Positions 9,059-20,557 of a DNA stretch of 64,000 nucleotides are shown here, piece by piece. The DNA is from Corynebacterium jeikeium (GTDB lineage: Bacteria > Actinomycetota > Actinomycetes > Mycobacteriales > Mycobacteriaceae). Position numbers and translations under genes: made by a program. Location: contig NZ_CP063195.1 in assembly GCF_028609885.1 (NCBI RefSeq), positions 992,001 to 1,056,000 on the forward strand, written 5' to 3'. The notes under the pieces were generated by a model that searched no databases, was not told where the DNA came from, and worked only from the letters and a program-made list of their open reading frames with translations. Each line of letters begins with the position of its first letter. The stretch's first letter is position 1.

Positions 9059-9910
9059 TTACTTGAAGCGCTTTTGCGCCTGCTTCTGAGCCTTCTTTGC
9101 TCGCTTCTGGGCCTGCTTCTGTGCCTTCTGGGCGCGCTTGCGGGACTTCTTGGTGGCCTTCTGAACGTCCTTCTTCAGGCCTTCGGTGTCGAAGTCGTCC
9201 CATGCGTCCTGCGCCTTGGCAGCAGCGGACTGTGCGTAGTCGGAAGCCTGATCGCCGAACTCAGCCGCGCGCTCGCGCAGGTTGTCGGCTGCTTCCTTCC
9301 ACTCATCCTGGTGCTCGTCAACGTAGTCGGCAACCTTATCCTGTACCTGGCCGGCAACTTCCTTCGTCTTGGCGAAGAAGCCCTGGGCCTGGTCGGAAGC
9401 GCTGGCGGCGAAAGCCTTGGACTGGGTCTGAGCGTTCTCCAGCATCTTCTGCTGCTCAGTCTTGCCCGGCATTGCCTGCTGCGCACGCCACTTCAGCCCC
9501 GGCTTGCCGGCGGTATCTGCGGAGGTGATAACCAGACCACCCAGCAGCGCCAGGTCGGTGACCAGGCCGCGGATCTCCTCCTTACGCTCCGCGCCATTGG
9601 AAGCATTCCAGAATGCGTGGCGGGACAGCGCGGTCGGGATCTGTACGGCGGCCAGGGTAGCGGCGGCCAGGCGCGGAGCCTTGCCGGTGGCCAGCAGGGC
9701 AGAGGCGACGACCTTGGTGGTGCCGACCACGCGCACGGTGGTCTCAGCATCGTCAGGAATCAGGCCGGCCTTATCCTGCGGCAGCACGGAGCGCAGAGTG
9801 CCGTTGATAGCCTTTGCGTCTTCTGCATACTCGTTGCTGTTCAGCAGCATCTGGGCGCCGTCAACGGCGAAAGCGGAAGCCAGCAGCGGGCGGGCAAGGG
9901 TACGGAACAT
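9059..9910 (-). CDS. DoxX-like membrane protein with polybasic repeat tail
   Basis: This 283-aa protein has an N-terminal DoxX-like part (residues ~1-155). It starts MFRTLARPLLASAFAVDG, and hydrophobic segments include VVASALLATG, LAAATLAAVQIPTAL and LVTDLALLGGLVITSA. A long polar helical region follows (~165-240, QAQGFFAKTKEVAGQVQDKV), recalling late-embryogenesis/apolipoprotein-like amphipathic helices. The tail is very basic, with two 11-residue Lys/Ala/Gln repeats ending in RFK. DoxX proteins are small membrane proteins linked to redox balance in actinobacteria; the tail is not part of that family. AAAGAGGAG lies about 13 nt before the ATG at 9910, and a hairpin terminator follows the gene. 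Confidence 0.8.
   Translation of the reverse strand: MFRTLARPLLASAFAVDGAQMLLNSNEYAEDAKAINGTLRSVLPQDKAGLIPDDAETTVRVVGTTKVVASALLATGKAPRLAAATLAAVQIPTALSRHAFWNASNGAERKEEIRGLVTDLALLGGLVITSADTAGKPGLKWRAQQAMPGKTEQQKMLENAQTQSKAFAASASDQAQGFFAKTKEVAGQVQDKVADYVDEHQDEWKEAADNLRERAAEFGDQASDYAQSAAAKAQDAWDDFDTEGLKKDVQKATKKSRKRAQKAQKQAQKRAKKAQKQAQKRFK
9069..9134 (-). repeat. Two 33-bp tandem repeats encoding the polybasic tail
   Basis: Two adjacent 33-bp units (9069-9101 and 9102-9134) encode near-identical 11-residue blocks, RAQKAQKQAQK and RAKKAQKQAQK, at the C-terminus of the DoxX-like protein. The units differ at only a few bases. Confidence 0.75.
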
Positions 9911-10028
9911 TTGGGTCTACACACTCCTCTTTAGTTGGTGGCACGACCCTTGACTGCGTTTAGTCGTGCTCGAACAATCTCCCAGGTTACCTGAATCAAT
10001 CTCACCCCGAGCGGAAACCTGCAGTCAT

Positions 10029-10715
10029 CTACCAGCCTCGCGCTGCCCATTCATCGACCTTGCCCTTTTCCTCCCCAACGGACGTGGAATCCCCGTGACC
10101 AGGGTGGATTCGGGTTTCGTCGGGGAGGGTGAAGATCCTGTCGCGCACGTCGCCCAGGAGCTGTTGGAATTGCTCGGAGCTATTTGTTTTTCCAACGCCA
10201 CCGGGGAAAACACTGTCACCCACCCACGCTCGTGGCACGCGCCCGTCGGCCAGATCCAGCACCGCCAAGCCGCCCGGGGTGTGGCCGCGCAGCTCGACTA
10301 CCTGCAAGCCCAGCCCTGGCAGCTGTGCGCCAGCCAGGTCCAGCGATTCCAGCGATCCCTCGTCGTTTCCGTACACCCGATCCGGCGCCACGGGCAGTGC
10401 CTCGGCATCCAAGCGCGGCCCGTGGTGGCGGGCGCCTGTCGCCTTGAGGACGTCCGCCAGCGCGCGAGTGTGGTCTGCGTGCTGGTGGGTCGTGAGCACG
10501 TCGGTGATGCGCACACCCAGCTGTTCGGCCAGGTCCAGCAGGTGTTCTGAATCGTCGGCGGCATCCACCAGCAGCGCCTCACCGCCCCGGCATAGCAACC
10601 AACAATTGTTGTCCATAGAACCTACGGTCGTGACTGCGTACGTATGGGCGTCAGAACTAAGAACCTGCACGTCGCGCGGTGCGGAAAGATGGCTAAATTC
10701 GGTAACTTGCTGCAT
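10029..10715 (-). CDS. MBL-fold metallo-hydrolase (glyoxalase II-like)
   Basis: This 228-aa hydrolase has the metal-binding signature TTHQHADHTRAL (HxHxDH) at about residue 75. Further ligands are in RGHTPGG (His, ~142), VGDSVFPGG (Asp, ~165) and a C-terminal HPGHGD. The metallo-beta-lactamase fold with two metals is therefore intact. Such proteins are usually called hydroxyacylglutathione-hydrolase-like. Corynebacteria use mycothiol, so the thiol ester substrate is uncertain. It sits next to divergent uvrA. TAGTGT on the minus strand ends 6 nt before the ATG, a leaderless start. Confidence 0.9.
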   Translation of the reverse strand: MQQVTEFSHLSAPRDVQVLSSDAHTYAVTTVGSMDNNCWLLCRGGEALLVDAADDSEHLLDLAEQLGVRITDVLTTHQHADHTRALADVLKATGARHHGPRLDAEALPVAPDRVYGNDEGSLESLDLAGAQLPGLGLQVVELRGHTPGGLAVLDLADGRVPRAWVGDSVFPGGVGKTNSSEQFQQLLGDVRDRIFTLPDETRIHPGHGDSTSVGEEKGKVDEWAARGW

Positions 10716-10747
10716 GGCACCACACTAGCGATGTCTCGGCGATGGCG

Positions 10748-10789
10748 TAGACTAGCAGGGTTGATGCTTCAACAATTAAGGAGTAGATA
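10748..10789 (+). promoter_or_regulatory. uvrA promoter -10 and ribosome binding site
   Basis: TAGACT (10748-10753) is a good -10. A strong AAGGAG follows about 6 nt before the GTG start of uvrA, so uvrA has a short leader, unlike several leaderless neighbours. I do not see an obvious SOS box here. Confidence 0.45.
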
Positions 10790-13636
10790 GTGGCCGATCA
10801 GCTGATTGTCCGTGGAGCCAGCGAACACAACCTCAAGGGCGTGGATATCGACCTGCCGCGCGACAAGATGATCGTGTTTACGGGGCTGTCCGGCTCGGGT
10901 AAATCCTCCCTGGCCTTCGACACGATCTTCGCGGAAGGCCAGCGCCGGTACGTCGAATCTTTGAGCTCCTATGCGCGCATGTTCCTCGGGCGCATGGATA
11001 AGCCGGACGTGGAGCTGATCGAGGGGCTGTCCCCGGCAGTTTCCATCGACCAGAAGTCCACGAACCGCAACCCGCGCTCGACCGTCGGCACGGTTACCGA
11101 GATCTTCGACTACCTGCGCCTGCTGTACGCCCGCACTGGCATCCCGCACTGCCCGGAGTGCGGCGGCGTGATCCAGCGGCAGACCCCGCAGGAGATCGTG
11201 GACCAGATTCTGGCGATGGAGCATGGGCTGAAGTTCCAGGTGCTCGCGCCGGTAGTGCGCACCCGAAAGGGCGAGTTCGTGGACCTCTTCGAGGACCTGG
11301 CCGCGCAGGGCTACTCCCGCGTGCAGGTCGACGGTGCGGTGTATCAGCTGTCTGACCCGCCGACGCTAGAGAAGCAAGTCAAGCATGACATCGACGTGGT
11401 GGTGGACCGCCTGCAGGTGAAGGAATCGCAGAAGCAGCGCCTGACCGACTCGATCGAGACCGCTCTGCAGCTGGCCGACGGGATCGTGATCCTGGACTTC
11501 GTGGGCTTGCCGGATGACGATCCGCACCGCACGCGCCGATTCTCCGAGAAAATGGCCTGCCCGAACGGTCACGCGATCCAGCTGGACGAGCTGGAGCCGC
11601 GCACGTTCTCCTTCAACTCGCCCTACGGTGCCTGCCCTGCTTGTGACGGCCTGGGCACGCGCCTGGAGGTCGACGAGAAGCTGGTGATCCCGGACGAGGA
11701 CGCAGCCGTGGTCGACGCGATCGCGCCGTGGTCGTCCAGCCCGAACAGCAAGTACTTCACCAAGCTGGTGAACGCACTGGGCGAGGCGATGGGCTTCGAC
11801 CCGAAGTCCCCGTGGAAGGACCTGAAGGCCACCCACCGCAAGGCCATCCTGAACGGCCACAAGACGCAGATTAAGGTCAGCTACCGCAACCGCTACGGCC
11901 GTTCGCGCACCTACAACGCACCCTTCGAGGGCGTGATGCCCTTCCTGAAGCGCAAGCTCGACCAAACCGATTCCGACTGGTCCAAGGAGCGCTACCGCAG
12001 CTACATGCGTGAGGTCGCCTGCCCGACGTGCGACGGCACGCGCCTGAAGCCCGAGGTTCTGGCCGTAACTATTGCCTCGGGCGAGCAGGAGTTGTCCATC
12101 GCCGAGGTCTCTGATCTTTCTATTGCGGACGCCAGCAGCTTCCTCGATAACCTTTCTCTAAGCAAGCGCGAGGAGATGATTGCCGGGGCGGTTCTGCGGG
12201 AGATCCAGGCGCGCCTGAAGTTCCTGCTGGACGTTGGCCTGAACTACCTGTCGATGTCCCGCTCCGCGGGCACGCTCTCCGGCGGTGAGGCCCAGCGCAT
12301 CCGTCTGGCTACGCAAATTGGTTCCGGTCTGGCGGGCGTGCTGTACGTGCTGGATGAGCCGTCGATCGGCCTGCACCAACGCGATAACGAGCGGCTGATC
12401 CGCACCCTGGAGCACCTGCGCGATCTGGGCAACACCCTGATCGTGGTGGAGCACGACGAAGACACGATCCGCACGGCCGACTGGCTGGTGGATATCGGTC
12501 CGCGAGCTGGCGAGTACGGCGGCGAGATCGTGTACCAGGGCGAGCCCAAGGGCATCCTCGAGGCGAAGGATTCCTTGACCGGCCAGTACCTGTCCGGTGA
12601 AAGGGTGCTGGCTGTCCCGGAGAAGCGCCGCCCGATTGATACGGACCGGGTGCTGACGGTACACGGCGCCCAGGAAAACAACCTGAAGAACGTGGACGTC
12701 ACCCTGCCGTTGGGCGTGCTGACACTCATCACTGGCGTATCGGGCTCCGGTAAGTCGTCCCTGATCAACGGCATTGTGGCGAAGTCTTTGAGCAACACCC
12801 TGAACAAGGCGCGCCAGGTGCCGGGGCACCACAAGAAGATCACGGGCACGGAGCACTTGGACAAGCTGGTGCAGGTGGATCAGAGCCCGATTGGCCGTAC
12901 CCCGCGATCCAACCCGGCCACGTACACGGGCGTGTTCGACAAGATTCGCAAGCTATTCGCCGAGACGACGGAGGCCAAGGTACGCGGCTACACCGCGGGC
13001 CGGTTCTCGTTCAACGTTAAGGGCGGGCGTTGCGAGGCCTGCCACGGCGACGGCACTCTGAAGATCGAGATGAGCTTCCTGCCCGACGTGTACGTGCCCT
13101 GCGAGGTCTGCGAGGGCGCTCGCTACAACCGCGAGACGCTGGAGGTCCACTACAAGGGCAAGTCCATCGCCGAGGTGCTGGACATGCCGATTTCCGAGGC
13201 AGCGGAGTTCTTTGAGCCCGTTACTTCGATTTCCCGCTACCTGAACACCCTGGTGGATGTGGGCCTGGGGTACGTCCGCCTGGGGCAGGCGGCCACCACC
13301 TTGTCCGGTGGTGAGGCACAGCGCGTGAAGCTAGCCGCCGAGCTGCAGAAGCGTTCCAACGGCCGGACGGTGTACATCCTCGACGAGCCGACCACCGGCC
13401 TGCACTTCGAGGACATCCGCAAGCTGATGCTGGTGATCCAGGGGCTCGTGGACAAGGGCAATAGCGTGTTCATCATCGAGCACAACCTGGACGTCATTAA
13501 GGCTGCCGACTGGATTGTGGACATGGGGCCGGAGGGCGGCTCCGGCGGTGGCACCGTTGTTGCCGAGGGAACCCCGGAGCAGGTTGCGGAAGTGGAGGCC
13601 TCCCACACCGGCCGCTACCTGCGGTCCATGCTCTGA
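10790..13636 (+). CDS. uvrA: Excinuclease ABC subunit A
   Basis: This 948-aa protein is the damage-sensing ABC ATPase of nucleotide excision repair, acting as a dimer that delivers UvrB. The first Walker A is [14 protein letters not shown] (~residue 31) and the second is [14 protein letters not shown] (~650). Two ABC signatures are present ([13 protein letters not shown] and [13 protein letters not shown]), with Walker [11 protein letters not shown] and [10 protein letters not shown]. Zinc-finger Cys pairs include [20 protein letters not shown] and CEVCEG. GTG is the start, set by the adjacent AAGGAG. The 3' end overlaps the convergent DUF2339 gene by 22 bp. Confidence 0.98.
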   Translation: MADQLIVRGASEHNLKGVDIDLPRDKMIVFTGLSGSGKSSLAFDTIFAEGQRRYVESLSSYARMFLGRMDKPDVELIEGLSPAVSIDQKSTNRNPRSTVGTVTEIFDYLRLLYARTGIPHCPECGGVIQRQTPQEIVDQILAMEHGLKFQVLAPVVRTRKGEFVDLFEDLAAQGYSRVQVDGAVYQLSDPPTLEKQVKHDIDVVVDRLQVKESQKQRLTDSIETALQLADGIVILDFVGLPDDDPHRTRRFSEKMACPNGHAIQLDELEPRTFSFNSPYGACPACDGLGTRLEVDEKLVIPDEDAAVVDAIAPWSSSPNSKYFTKLVNALGEAMGFDPKSPWKDLKATHRKAILNGHKTQIKVSYRNRYGRSRTYNAPFEGVMPFLKRKLDQTDSDWSKERYRSYMREVACPTCDGTRLKPEVLAVTIASGEQELSIAEVSDLSIADASSFLDNLSLSKREEMIAGAVLREIQARLKFLLDVGLNYLSMSRSAGTLSGGEAQRIRLATQIGSGLAGVLYVLDEPSIGLHQRDNERLIRTLEHLRDLGNTLIVVEHDEDTIRTADWLVDIGPRAGEYGGEIVYQGEPKGILEAKDSLTGQYLSGERVLAVPEKRRPIDTDRVLTVHGAQENNLKNVDVTLPLGVLTLITGVSGSGKSSLINGIVAKSLSNTLNKARQVPGHHKKITGTEHLDKLVQVDQSPIGRTPRSNPATYTGVFDKIRKLFAETTEAKVRGYTAGRFSFNVKGGRCEACHGDGTLKIEMSFLPDVYVPCEVCEGARYNRETLEVHYKGKSIAEVLDMPISEAAEFFEPVTSISRYLNTLVDVGLGYVRLGQAATTLSGGEAQRVKLAAELQKRSNGRTVYILDEPTTGLHFEDIRKLMLVIQGLVDKGNSVFIIEHNLDVIKAADWIVDMGPEGGSGGGTVVAEGTPEQVAEVEASHTGRYLRSML

Positions 13637-15918
13637 TCCTGCATCCGGGGCTGCTGGGGTTGCTGAGCCTGTTGCTGCATCGGCGGCTGTGGCTGTTGAG
13701 ATTGTTGTGGCATCGGCGGCTGAGGCTGCGGCACTCGCGACTGCGGGGGAGTCTTGTTTGGCTTCTCGCGGGTGATGGCGGCAACCAGTAGCACCATGCC
13801 GCAGATGAGGAACGCCAGGGCCTGCACAAGGCCACCGAGGACGGACAGGTCGTAGAAGACAAGCTTGGCGGTGGCGATGATCGCCAGCATCAGGCCGGGC
13901 TTCGAGTTGTTGCGGTACAGCAGGTACACGGCGCCCAACATCCAGCTGACGGAGATCAGCACGTGCGCCACCATGAATGACAGCTTCGTGGTGGAGATAG
14001 CCATAGCGACGGCGGGGATTGCGGAGGAGGCGAGCACAAGGGTGACTACGCCGATAACCAACATCGTCACTTCCGAGTTGGACTGCTTACCCGGAATCTC
14101 GCGTCCAGCAATTCCGCGCAGGCCGGTCTCGAGGAGGTATTGGTGGCGGTACAGAAGCGCCACCGCTAGCGCGAGGCTGACTACCAGGACGATCGCCGAG
14201 TCCGGAACACGCATGTTACCTGCCCCGACCCAGCTGCGCGGTGCGTAGGTGAACACCGCTAGGAAAGAGCACATTAGTGAGATCCATGCGACATTCTTAG
14301 GCATGCGCGGCAATCCCCATACAACGGCTGCGGTGTATAGCAGCAGCCCCACAGCGACGATGATGCTCCCATATCCAAACACCGAGGCCTCAGCGGGGGA
14401 ATGCCGTAGTTCAGAATCCAATGCGTACCACTGGAAGAAGCGGATGATGAAGACAATGGGGAGAGTACCGGCGGAGATTATGAAAGCGAACGCGTTGGCC
14501 AGCTGTGGTGGAAGCGGTTCTGTTCCTGGAATCTGGAAGTCCGCTTGGAAGATGCCGCCGTTGACGCGAGCGATGATGTATGCGCACGCAGTTACTAGGG
14601 AGATAAAGGCGACGGCCGCCCAGGAATTGCTGGACAACAGGCACACCGACGGAATGATTACCACGGCTACTACGCCGCTGAGGTGAAGCTGGCGGGATGC
14701 AAACGGTGGGACGAAGCTGATAATCGTCACGAGCGCGAAGCCCACCACGCCGAGCAGGAACGTCGTAAGTATGAAGGGTGCACTCAGCAGCATCGCGCAG
14801 ATGTAAGTAATGGTCGCGGTGGTCTGAAGCTTGAACCACGGGCGGCCCCAACGGGCTGCGAAGCCGCAGATAGCGGCGGCGATCAAGCTGCCAGCGAAGT
14901 AACCATTGTGAATTTCGCGTTGCACTTCCTGGTCGGCGGGGAACATAGAGAGGAAGCTCGCTGCCGCCGGCAGGATGAATAGAGGCGCAAAGGCGGTGAC
15001 AACCACCGCGAGGACTTCCTTCTTCCAGGCATAAGCCAGTGCCAAAGAGCCGGCACATATGACCACCGTCAGCACGCTACCGAGCGCCTCACCGAACCAT
15101 CCCAGGTTGAACACCGCGACCCAGAGGTCCGCCAAACCGCCCAGAGTGGCAACTATCAATAGCGCCGAGGAGCTCACTCCGTCTGGTTGCTTCTTGTGCA
15201 CGATTGTCGACGTCACGGCCAAACCGCCACAGATCACCGCAGCGAGAATGACCGCTCCCTCCGGAGTAAGGATTCCGGAAGCGTAGGCCAATAGAGCCAG
15301 GAAGGTGAGGCCGACAACCGTGATGGAGCCGCCGATGATCGCCAGCAGGCGAGTGACCAGGTCCTCCTTTTCCCACCACTGTTGCAGCTTGTTCGGCTCC
15401 TTTGGCTCCTGCTGCTTCGCAGCTGGTTGGGGCTGTGGCTGAGGGGTAGCTTGTCGCGACGCCTGCGGACGGGGAGCCTGCGGACGCGTTGGCGCTTGCT
15501 GCTGCGGCGGTGTGGGCTCCTGGCGCGGCGGTTGTGCAGGGCGCGCCGGGTGGTGCTGCGCCTGTTGTGGCTGCTGCTGACGCTGAGTCGGCGTGGGTTG
15601 AGGTTGTGCGAACCGAGGCTTGGGAGCTTGAGGTCGCTCCATCTTGCGTTCAGCTGGCGCAGGGGAGTGCTTCTGTGGAGGGTGAGCCGGTGGAGCCTGT
15701 AAGCCCGGTTTGGGGCGCGGAGGAGGTGAGGCTGGGGGCGTCACTAAGGAAGAAGAAGCAGCTCGTTGCGCCTGCGAGAGCCTTTGCTGATTCATGGCGA
15801 CCTCCCGCAGAATGCGGATCATCTGCGTTTGCGCCTGCACCTGCGAGCGGGCAAGGTCATCGATACGCCTCATGAGGTCGTTGGTGGGTTGTGCGGATCT
15901 ATTAGAAGAGTTGTTCAT
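13615..15918 (-). CDS. DUF2339 multi-spanning membrane protein
   Basis: This 767-aa protein starts with a ~55-residue helical segment ([20 protein letters not shown]). A ~115-residue Pro/Gln-rich linker follows. From about residue 185 there are at least 14 hydrophobic helices ([20 protein letters not shown] and onward). It ends in a second Pro/Gln-rich tail after [14 protein letters not shown]2339 proteins are large predicted membrane proteins of unknown function in many bacteria. The cytoplasmic low-complexity ends could mediate protein contacts; this is inference. The gene ends inside the uvrA 3' end and starts upstream of the infC leader, divergent from infC. Confidence 0.85.
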   Translation of the reverse strand: MNNSSNRSAQPTNDLMRRIDDLARSQVQAQTQMIRILREVAMNQQRLSQAQRAASSSLVTPPASPPPRPKPGLQAPPAHPPQKHSPAPAERKMERPQAPKPRFAQPQPTPTQRQQQPQQAQHHPARPAQPPRQEPTPPQQQAPTRPQAPRPQASRQATPQPQPQPAAKQQEPKEPNKLQQWWEKEDLVTRLLAIIGGSITVVGLTFLALLAYASGILTPEGAVILAAVICGGLAVTSTIVHKKQPDGVSSSALLIVATLGGLADLWVAVFNLGWFGEALGSVLTVVICAGSLALAYAWKKEVLAVVVTAFAPLFILPAAASFLSMFPADQEVQREIHNGYFAGSLIAAAICGFAARWGRPWFKLQTTATITYICAMLLSAPFILTTFLLGVVGFALVTIISFVPPFASRQLHLSGVVAVVIIPSVCLLSSNSWAAVAFISLVTACAYIIARVNGGIFQADFQIPGTEPLPPQLANAFAFIISAGTLPIVFIIRFFQWYALDSELRHSPAEASVFGYGSIIVAVGLLLYTAAVVWGLPRMPKNVAWISLMCSFLAVFTYAPRSWVGAGNMRVPDSAIVLVVSLALAVALLYRHQYLLETGLRGIAGREIPGKQSNSEVTMLVIGVVTLVLASSAIPAVAMAISTTKLSFMVAHVLISVSWMLGAVYLLYRNNSKPGLMLAIIATAKLVFYDLSVLGGLVQALAFLICGMVLLVAAITREKPNKTPPQSRVPQPQPPMPQQSQQPQPPMQQQAQQPQQPRMQDQSMDRR

Positions 15919-16295
15919 GGCTCAAAAGTTTATTCTCTCTTGGCGCACCAGGGCGCAGTAATGGTTTTGGTAATTGCCCGGACGATTGTTATACTTCCAA
16001 GCACTACCGTCTCGTTCCGTCGGTTTGAGTCGCTTTTATCTCAAATCTGGCTTAAACAAACGGAAACGGGCTGCAAGTGGAGATTCCTTCTCCCACCTGG
16101 AGACCTCCTTTAAGGAAGGGCTCGGGTCGTAGCCACAGGCACGGATGGGTTCAAGAGAATCCAGAAGTGTAATGCGTGATGCAGGGCAGTTGTTCCCGCC
16201 GGCGCAAAGTGGCTGTGATTGTGGGGGAACATAGGGGATCTTCAGTACTGCAGGGGTCGGTAAGACATTAACCAAACTGCTACTGAGGAGTTCAC
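15919..16295 (+). promoter_or_regulatory. infC promoter and long 5' leader
   Basis: This 377-bp stretch has no supported gene. A good promoter reads TTGGTA (15967-15972), 17 bp, TATACT (15990-15995). That puts the transcript start near 16002 and gives infC a leader of about 294 nt. Candidate RNA structures are GGAGA-TTCCT-TCTCC near 16078-16092 and a longer-range stem, TGTTCCC (16191-16197) with GGGAACA (16225-16231). Leaders of infC-rpmI-rplT operons commonly carry translation-factor or L20 control. I do not recognise a named Rfam motif here. Confidence 0.5.
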
Positions 16296-16817
<522 letters not shown>

Positions 16818-16849
16818 TAACAGAACTAGTTGTTAGAGGTTTTTCACCA

Positions 16850-17044
16850 ATGAAGCAGAAGACTCACAAGGGTGCCGCAAAGCGCATCAAGATCTCCGGT
16901 TCCGGCAAGCTGCGTCGCGAGCAGGCTAACCGCCGCCACCTGCTGGAGGGCAAGCCCTCCAAGCGCACCCGTCGCCTGAAGGGCACCGAGGACGTCGCTC
17001 CGGCCGATGTCAAGCGCATGAAGCGTCTGCTGGGCAAGGCATAA
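16850..17044 (+). CDS. rpmI: 50S ribosomal protein L35
   Basis: This 64-aa basic ribosomal protein begins [20 protein letters not shown] and contains [16 protein letters not shown], both typical of bL35. It lies 32 bp after infC in the conserved infC-rpmI-rplT operon, with AGAGG about 10 nt before the ATG. Confidence 0.97.
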   Translation: MKQKTHKGAAKRIKISGSGKLRREQANRRHLLEGKPSKRTRRLKGTEDVAPADVKRMKRLLGKA

Positions 17045-17156
17045 CTTAAAGCCCGCTTTTCCACCCCTATACACCCAACCGCGCCATCGAGTGGATTCAG
17101 CGCTTGAGAAAGTGCTGGTTCGAGGCGCGCACTCTTAAAGAAAAGGAAGTATCACC

Positions 17157-17540
17157 GTGGCACGTGTCAAGCGCTCAGTGAACGCCAAGAAGAAGCGTCG
17201 CGAAGTACTGAAGTCCGCCAAGGGCTACCGTGGTCAGCGCTCCCGCCTGTACCGCAAGGCAAAGGAGCAGATGCTCCACTCCAAGACTTACGAGTTCCGC
17301 GATCGCAAGGCTCGTAAGAACGAGTTCCGCAAGCTGTGGATCCAGCGCATCAACGCTGGTGCTCGCCAGAACGGTATGACCTACAACCGTCTGATCCAGG
17401 GCCTGCGCCTGGCCGAGATCGAGGTCGACCGCAAGAACCTGGCTGAGCTGGCCGTCAACGACTTCGACGCATTCACCGCTCTGTGCGAGGCTGCAAAGGC
17501 TGCCCTGCCGGAGGACGTTAACGCACCGGCTGCTTCCTAA
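17157..17540 (+). CDS. rplT: 50S ribosomal protein L20
   Basis: This 127-aa ribosomal protein begins [20 protein letters not shown] and contains [16 protein letters not shown], an early 50S assembly protein of the bL20 family. The start is GTG after AAAGGAAG. The 112-bp gap after rpmI holds no gene; L20 is a known autoregulator of this operon elsewhere. A strong terminator follows at 17566. Confidence 0.97.
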   Translation: MARVKRSVNAKKKRREVLKSAKGYRGQRSRLYRKAKEQMLHSKTYEFRDRKARKNEFRKLWIQRINAGARQNGMTYNRLIQGLRLAEIEVDRKNLAELAVNDFDAFTALCEAAKAALPEDVNAPAAS

Positions 17541-17565
17541 AGCCAGCCCTAAACGCGTAACGCGC

Positions 17566-17597
17566 ACCCCATCCTGGACATCCAGGGTGGGGTTTTG
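17566..17597 (+). terminator. Rho-independent terminator of infC-rpmI-rplT
   Basis: ACCCCATCCTGGA (17566-17578) pairs with TCCAGGGTGGGGT (17581-17593) through one G-U pair and a 2-nt turn, followed by TTTTG. It sits 25 bp after the rplT stop. Confidence 0.9.
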
Positions 17598-17697
17598 TCG
17601 TATAGGGTCATATGCAAGCTGCGATTCCCGATAGATTGGAGGGGCAGCCCCGGATATAGCCGGGCAGAAGTCCGTTAAAAGCTAAGGAGAATCCGCA

Positions 17698-18474
17698 TTG
17701 AAGACCTACACACGCGCCGCACTGGCAGCAGTCCTGGCTTTGTCTCTCAGCGGTTCCCTAGCATCCTGCAACATGAGCACTAACGAAGACGCCGAACGGG
17801 CCATGCAGGAAGCCTCGGAAAGCTCAGGAGGCTCGGAAAGGGCCGGTGATGAGGATCTTTCCTATGCCGATATGCCAGAGGAGGACTTTGCAGCGAAGGC
17901 CGCAAAAACTGTCGAGGAGTTCATTCAAACCAACTTTGATTCCGCTTTGGTCAAGACAATCGAAAGGCTCCCCGACGAGGATAAGGAGCTGCTCAAGCGG
18001 GCTAACACGGTGGCCAACGTCGAGAAGCTCTCCAACGAAGAGAAGGATGAACTCTTCGAAGTAGCCGACAAGGTGTACAACGTGCGTCACTTCATCGCGG
18101 GGGTTGATGACATGAGCGATGAAGACCGCGGTGCGGTAGTTGTTGGTCTGAATTACAGCCTCGACGGTGTCTGGCGGTTTTTTGGTGGCCACGGCGCGAT
18201 GGAGGTGAAGGCACATCCGGAGAAGGCGAAAGTCGATAGTGCTCGTACGAAGGTGGAGTTCCCGATGGGTTCCCTCGAAATGCACATGCATGGCATCGAG
18301 GCGAGTCAGCAGGAGCCCCTTGCCGTTGTCGTGGACGGCGGCCAGCTTCGCATTCATGGCCAGTACCTCATCGACATTGCACACGAGGCCAAGGATGGGA
18401 CGATGACTCGTACTCATTCCAAGAACGGCGTTACCACGACGGAGAAGGAGCAGATGACCCTGTTCGAAAACTAG
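17698..18474 (+). CDS. Predicted lipoprotein of unknown function
   Basis: This 258-aa protein has a lipoprotein signal, MKTYTRAALAAVLALSLSGS ending in the lipobox LASC (Cys24). The mature part opens with a Glu/Ser-rich acidic stretch. A helical region follows (VEEFIQTNFDSALVKTIERL, LSNEEKDELFEVADKVYN), then a beta-rich second half (VEFPMGSLEMHMHGIEASQQ). I do not recognise a family. The start is TTG, chosen because AAGGAGA lies 8 nt upstream and the signal peptide begins there. It stands between the ribosomal operon terminator and the SpoU methylase gene, probably monocistronic. Confidence 0.8.
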   Translation: MKTYTRAALAAVLALSLSGSLASCNMSTNEDAERAMQEASESSGGSERAGDEDLSYADMPEEDFAAKAAKTVEEFIQTNFDSALVKTIERLPDEDKELLKRANTVANVEKLSNEEKDELFEVADKVYNVRHFIAGVDDMSDEDRGAVVVGLNYSLDGVWRFFGGHGAMEVKAHPEKAKVDSARTKVEFPMGSLEMHMHGIEASQQEPLAVVVDGGQLRIHGQYLIDIAHEAKDGTMTRTHSKNGVTTTEKEQMTLFEN

Positions 18475-18493
18475 GTCAATTATGCTGTGGGGT

Positions 18494-19339
18494 ATGAACC
18501 CGCAGGATGCCCAAGAGCTTTTCACCGAAAGAACCCCTCGCATTGTCAACGCAGCCAAGCTTCACCGGTCGGCTGCACGCAAGAAGGCGGGGGTTTTCCT
18601 TGTGGAGGGGGAGAACAGCGTAGAGGCCGCCATTGCCACCGGAAGTGCCACGGACGTGTACGTCACGCTGGCCGCCGCGGAGCGCTTCGAGCCGATTATC
18701 CGCACCGCCGGCTACCTCAATATCTACGTGCACTACATCACGGACAAGGCCGCCAAGCACCTTTCTGATACCGCCACGACTACAGGTTTGTTTGCCGTGT
18801 GCAAGCCGGTGCTGTGGTCTGTCGGTAAGGTTTTGACGCCCCAGCCTCAACTGGTAAGCGTCCCAGTGGAAACCAACGACCCCGGCAATGCCGGCACCCT
18901 GATCCGAGTGGCCGATGCCATGGGCGCGGATGCCGTGGTGTTCGCCGGAGAGACTGCTGATCCGCAGTCGTGCAAAGCCGCTCGCGCCTCGGCCGGCTCC
19001 CTGTTCCACGTGCCGGTGGCCCGCTCCACCAACGTGAAGGACGTGTTGGGTCAGCTGCGTGCCCAAGGGTTGCAGATTCTCGCCACCGCGGCAGACGGTG
19101 AGGTCAGCCTGGATGACGCCGGGGAGATCCTCACCAAGCCGACCGCGTGGCTGTTCGGTAATGAGGCGCACGGGCTGGGCGAGGAGCTGCTGGCCGAGGC
19201 GGACCTGCGGGTTTCCATTCCTATTCGTGGGCGCGCGGAATCCCTCAACCTTGCCACCGCGGCCTCCATCTGCATGTATGAATCGTCCCGCATCCAGGCA
19301 GCGGCCCGTGAGACTGCCGGGGGAGCAGTCGAAGACTGA
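18494..19339 (+). CDS. TrmH/SpoU family RNA 2'-O-ribose methyltransferase
   Basis: This 281-aa SPOUT methylase has an N-terminal substrate-binding domain (AARKKAGVFLVEGENSVEAA). The three family motifs are DPGNAGTLIRVADAMGADAV (~residue 130), WLFGNEAHGLGEEL (~220) and IPIRGRAESLNLATAASI (~243), which form the knotted SAM site. Target is rRNA or tRNA, not resolvable here. I prefer the ATG at 18494 because TATGCT (18481-18486) lies 7 nt upstream, a leaderless configuration; the ATG at 18482 is inside that hexamer. The pheS gene follows after 84 bp, a common neighbourhood. Confidence 0.9.
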   Translation: MNPQDAQELFTERTPRIVNAAKLHRSAARKKAGVFLVEGENSVEAAIATGSATDVYVTLAAAERFEPIIRTAGYLNIYVHYITDKAAKHLSDTATTTGLFAVCKPVLWSVGKVLTPQPQLVSVPVETNDPGNAGTLIRVADAMGADAVVFAGETADPQSCKAARASAGSLFHVPVARSTNVKDVLGQLRAQGLQILATAADGEVSLDDAGEILTKPTAWLFGNEAHGLGEELLAEADLRVSIPIRGRAESLNLATAASICMYESSRIQAAARETAGGAVED

Positions 19340-19405
19340 TAGCCCCAACTCGGTGCGGCAGTGGGTCAGCCGGGTATTATTAACGAGGTTAAGCCGTGCA
19401 CGTAG

Positions 19406-20479
<1,074 letters not shown>

Positions 20480-20557
20480 AGAAACTTAAAACCCCAGAGC
20501 AACAGAGCATCCCAGAGCACCCCATCTAAAGCCCCAATCAAGGATCTTTCGAAAATC

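Noticed and set aside
15766..16113. 115-aa frame over the infC leader
   Set aside because: It starts inside the DUF2339 gene on the opposite strand, contains the infC promoter, and has no RBS or family match.
18482..18493. ATG at 18482 as start of the SpoU methylase
   Set aside because: It lies within the TATGCT hexamer; the ATG at 18494 fits a leaderless start and family length.
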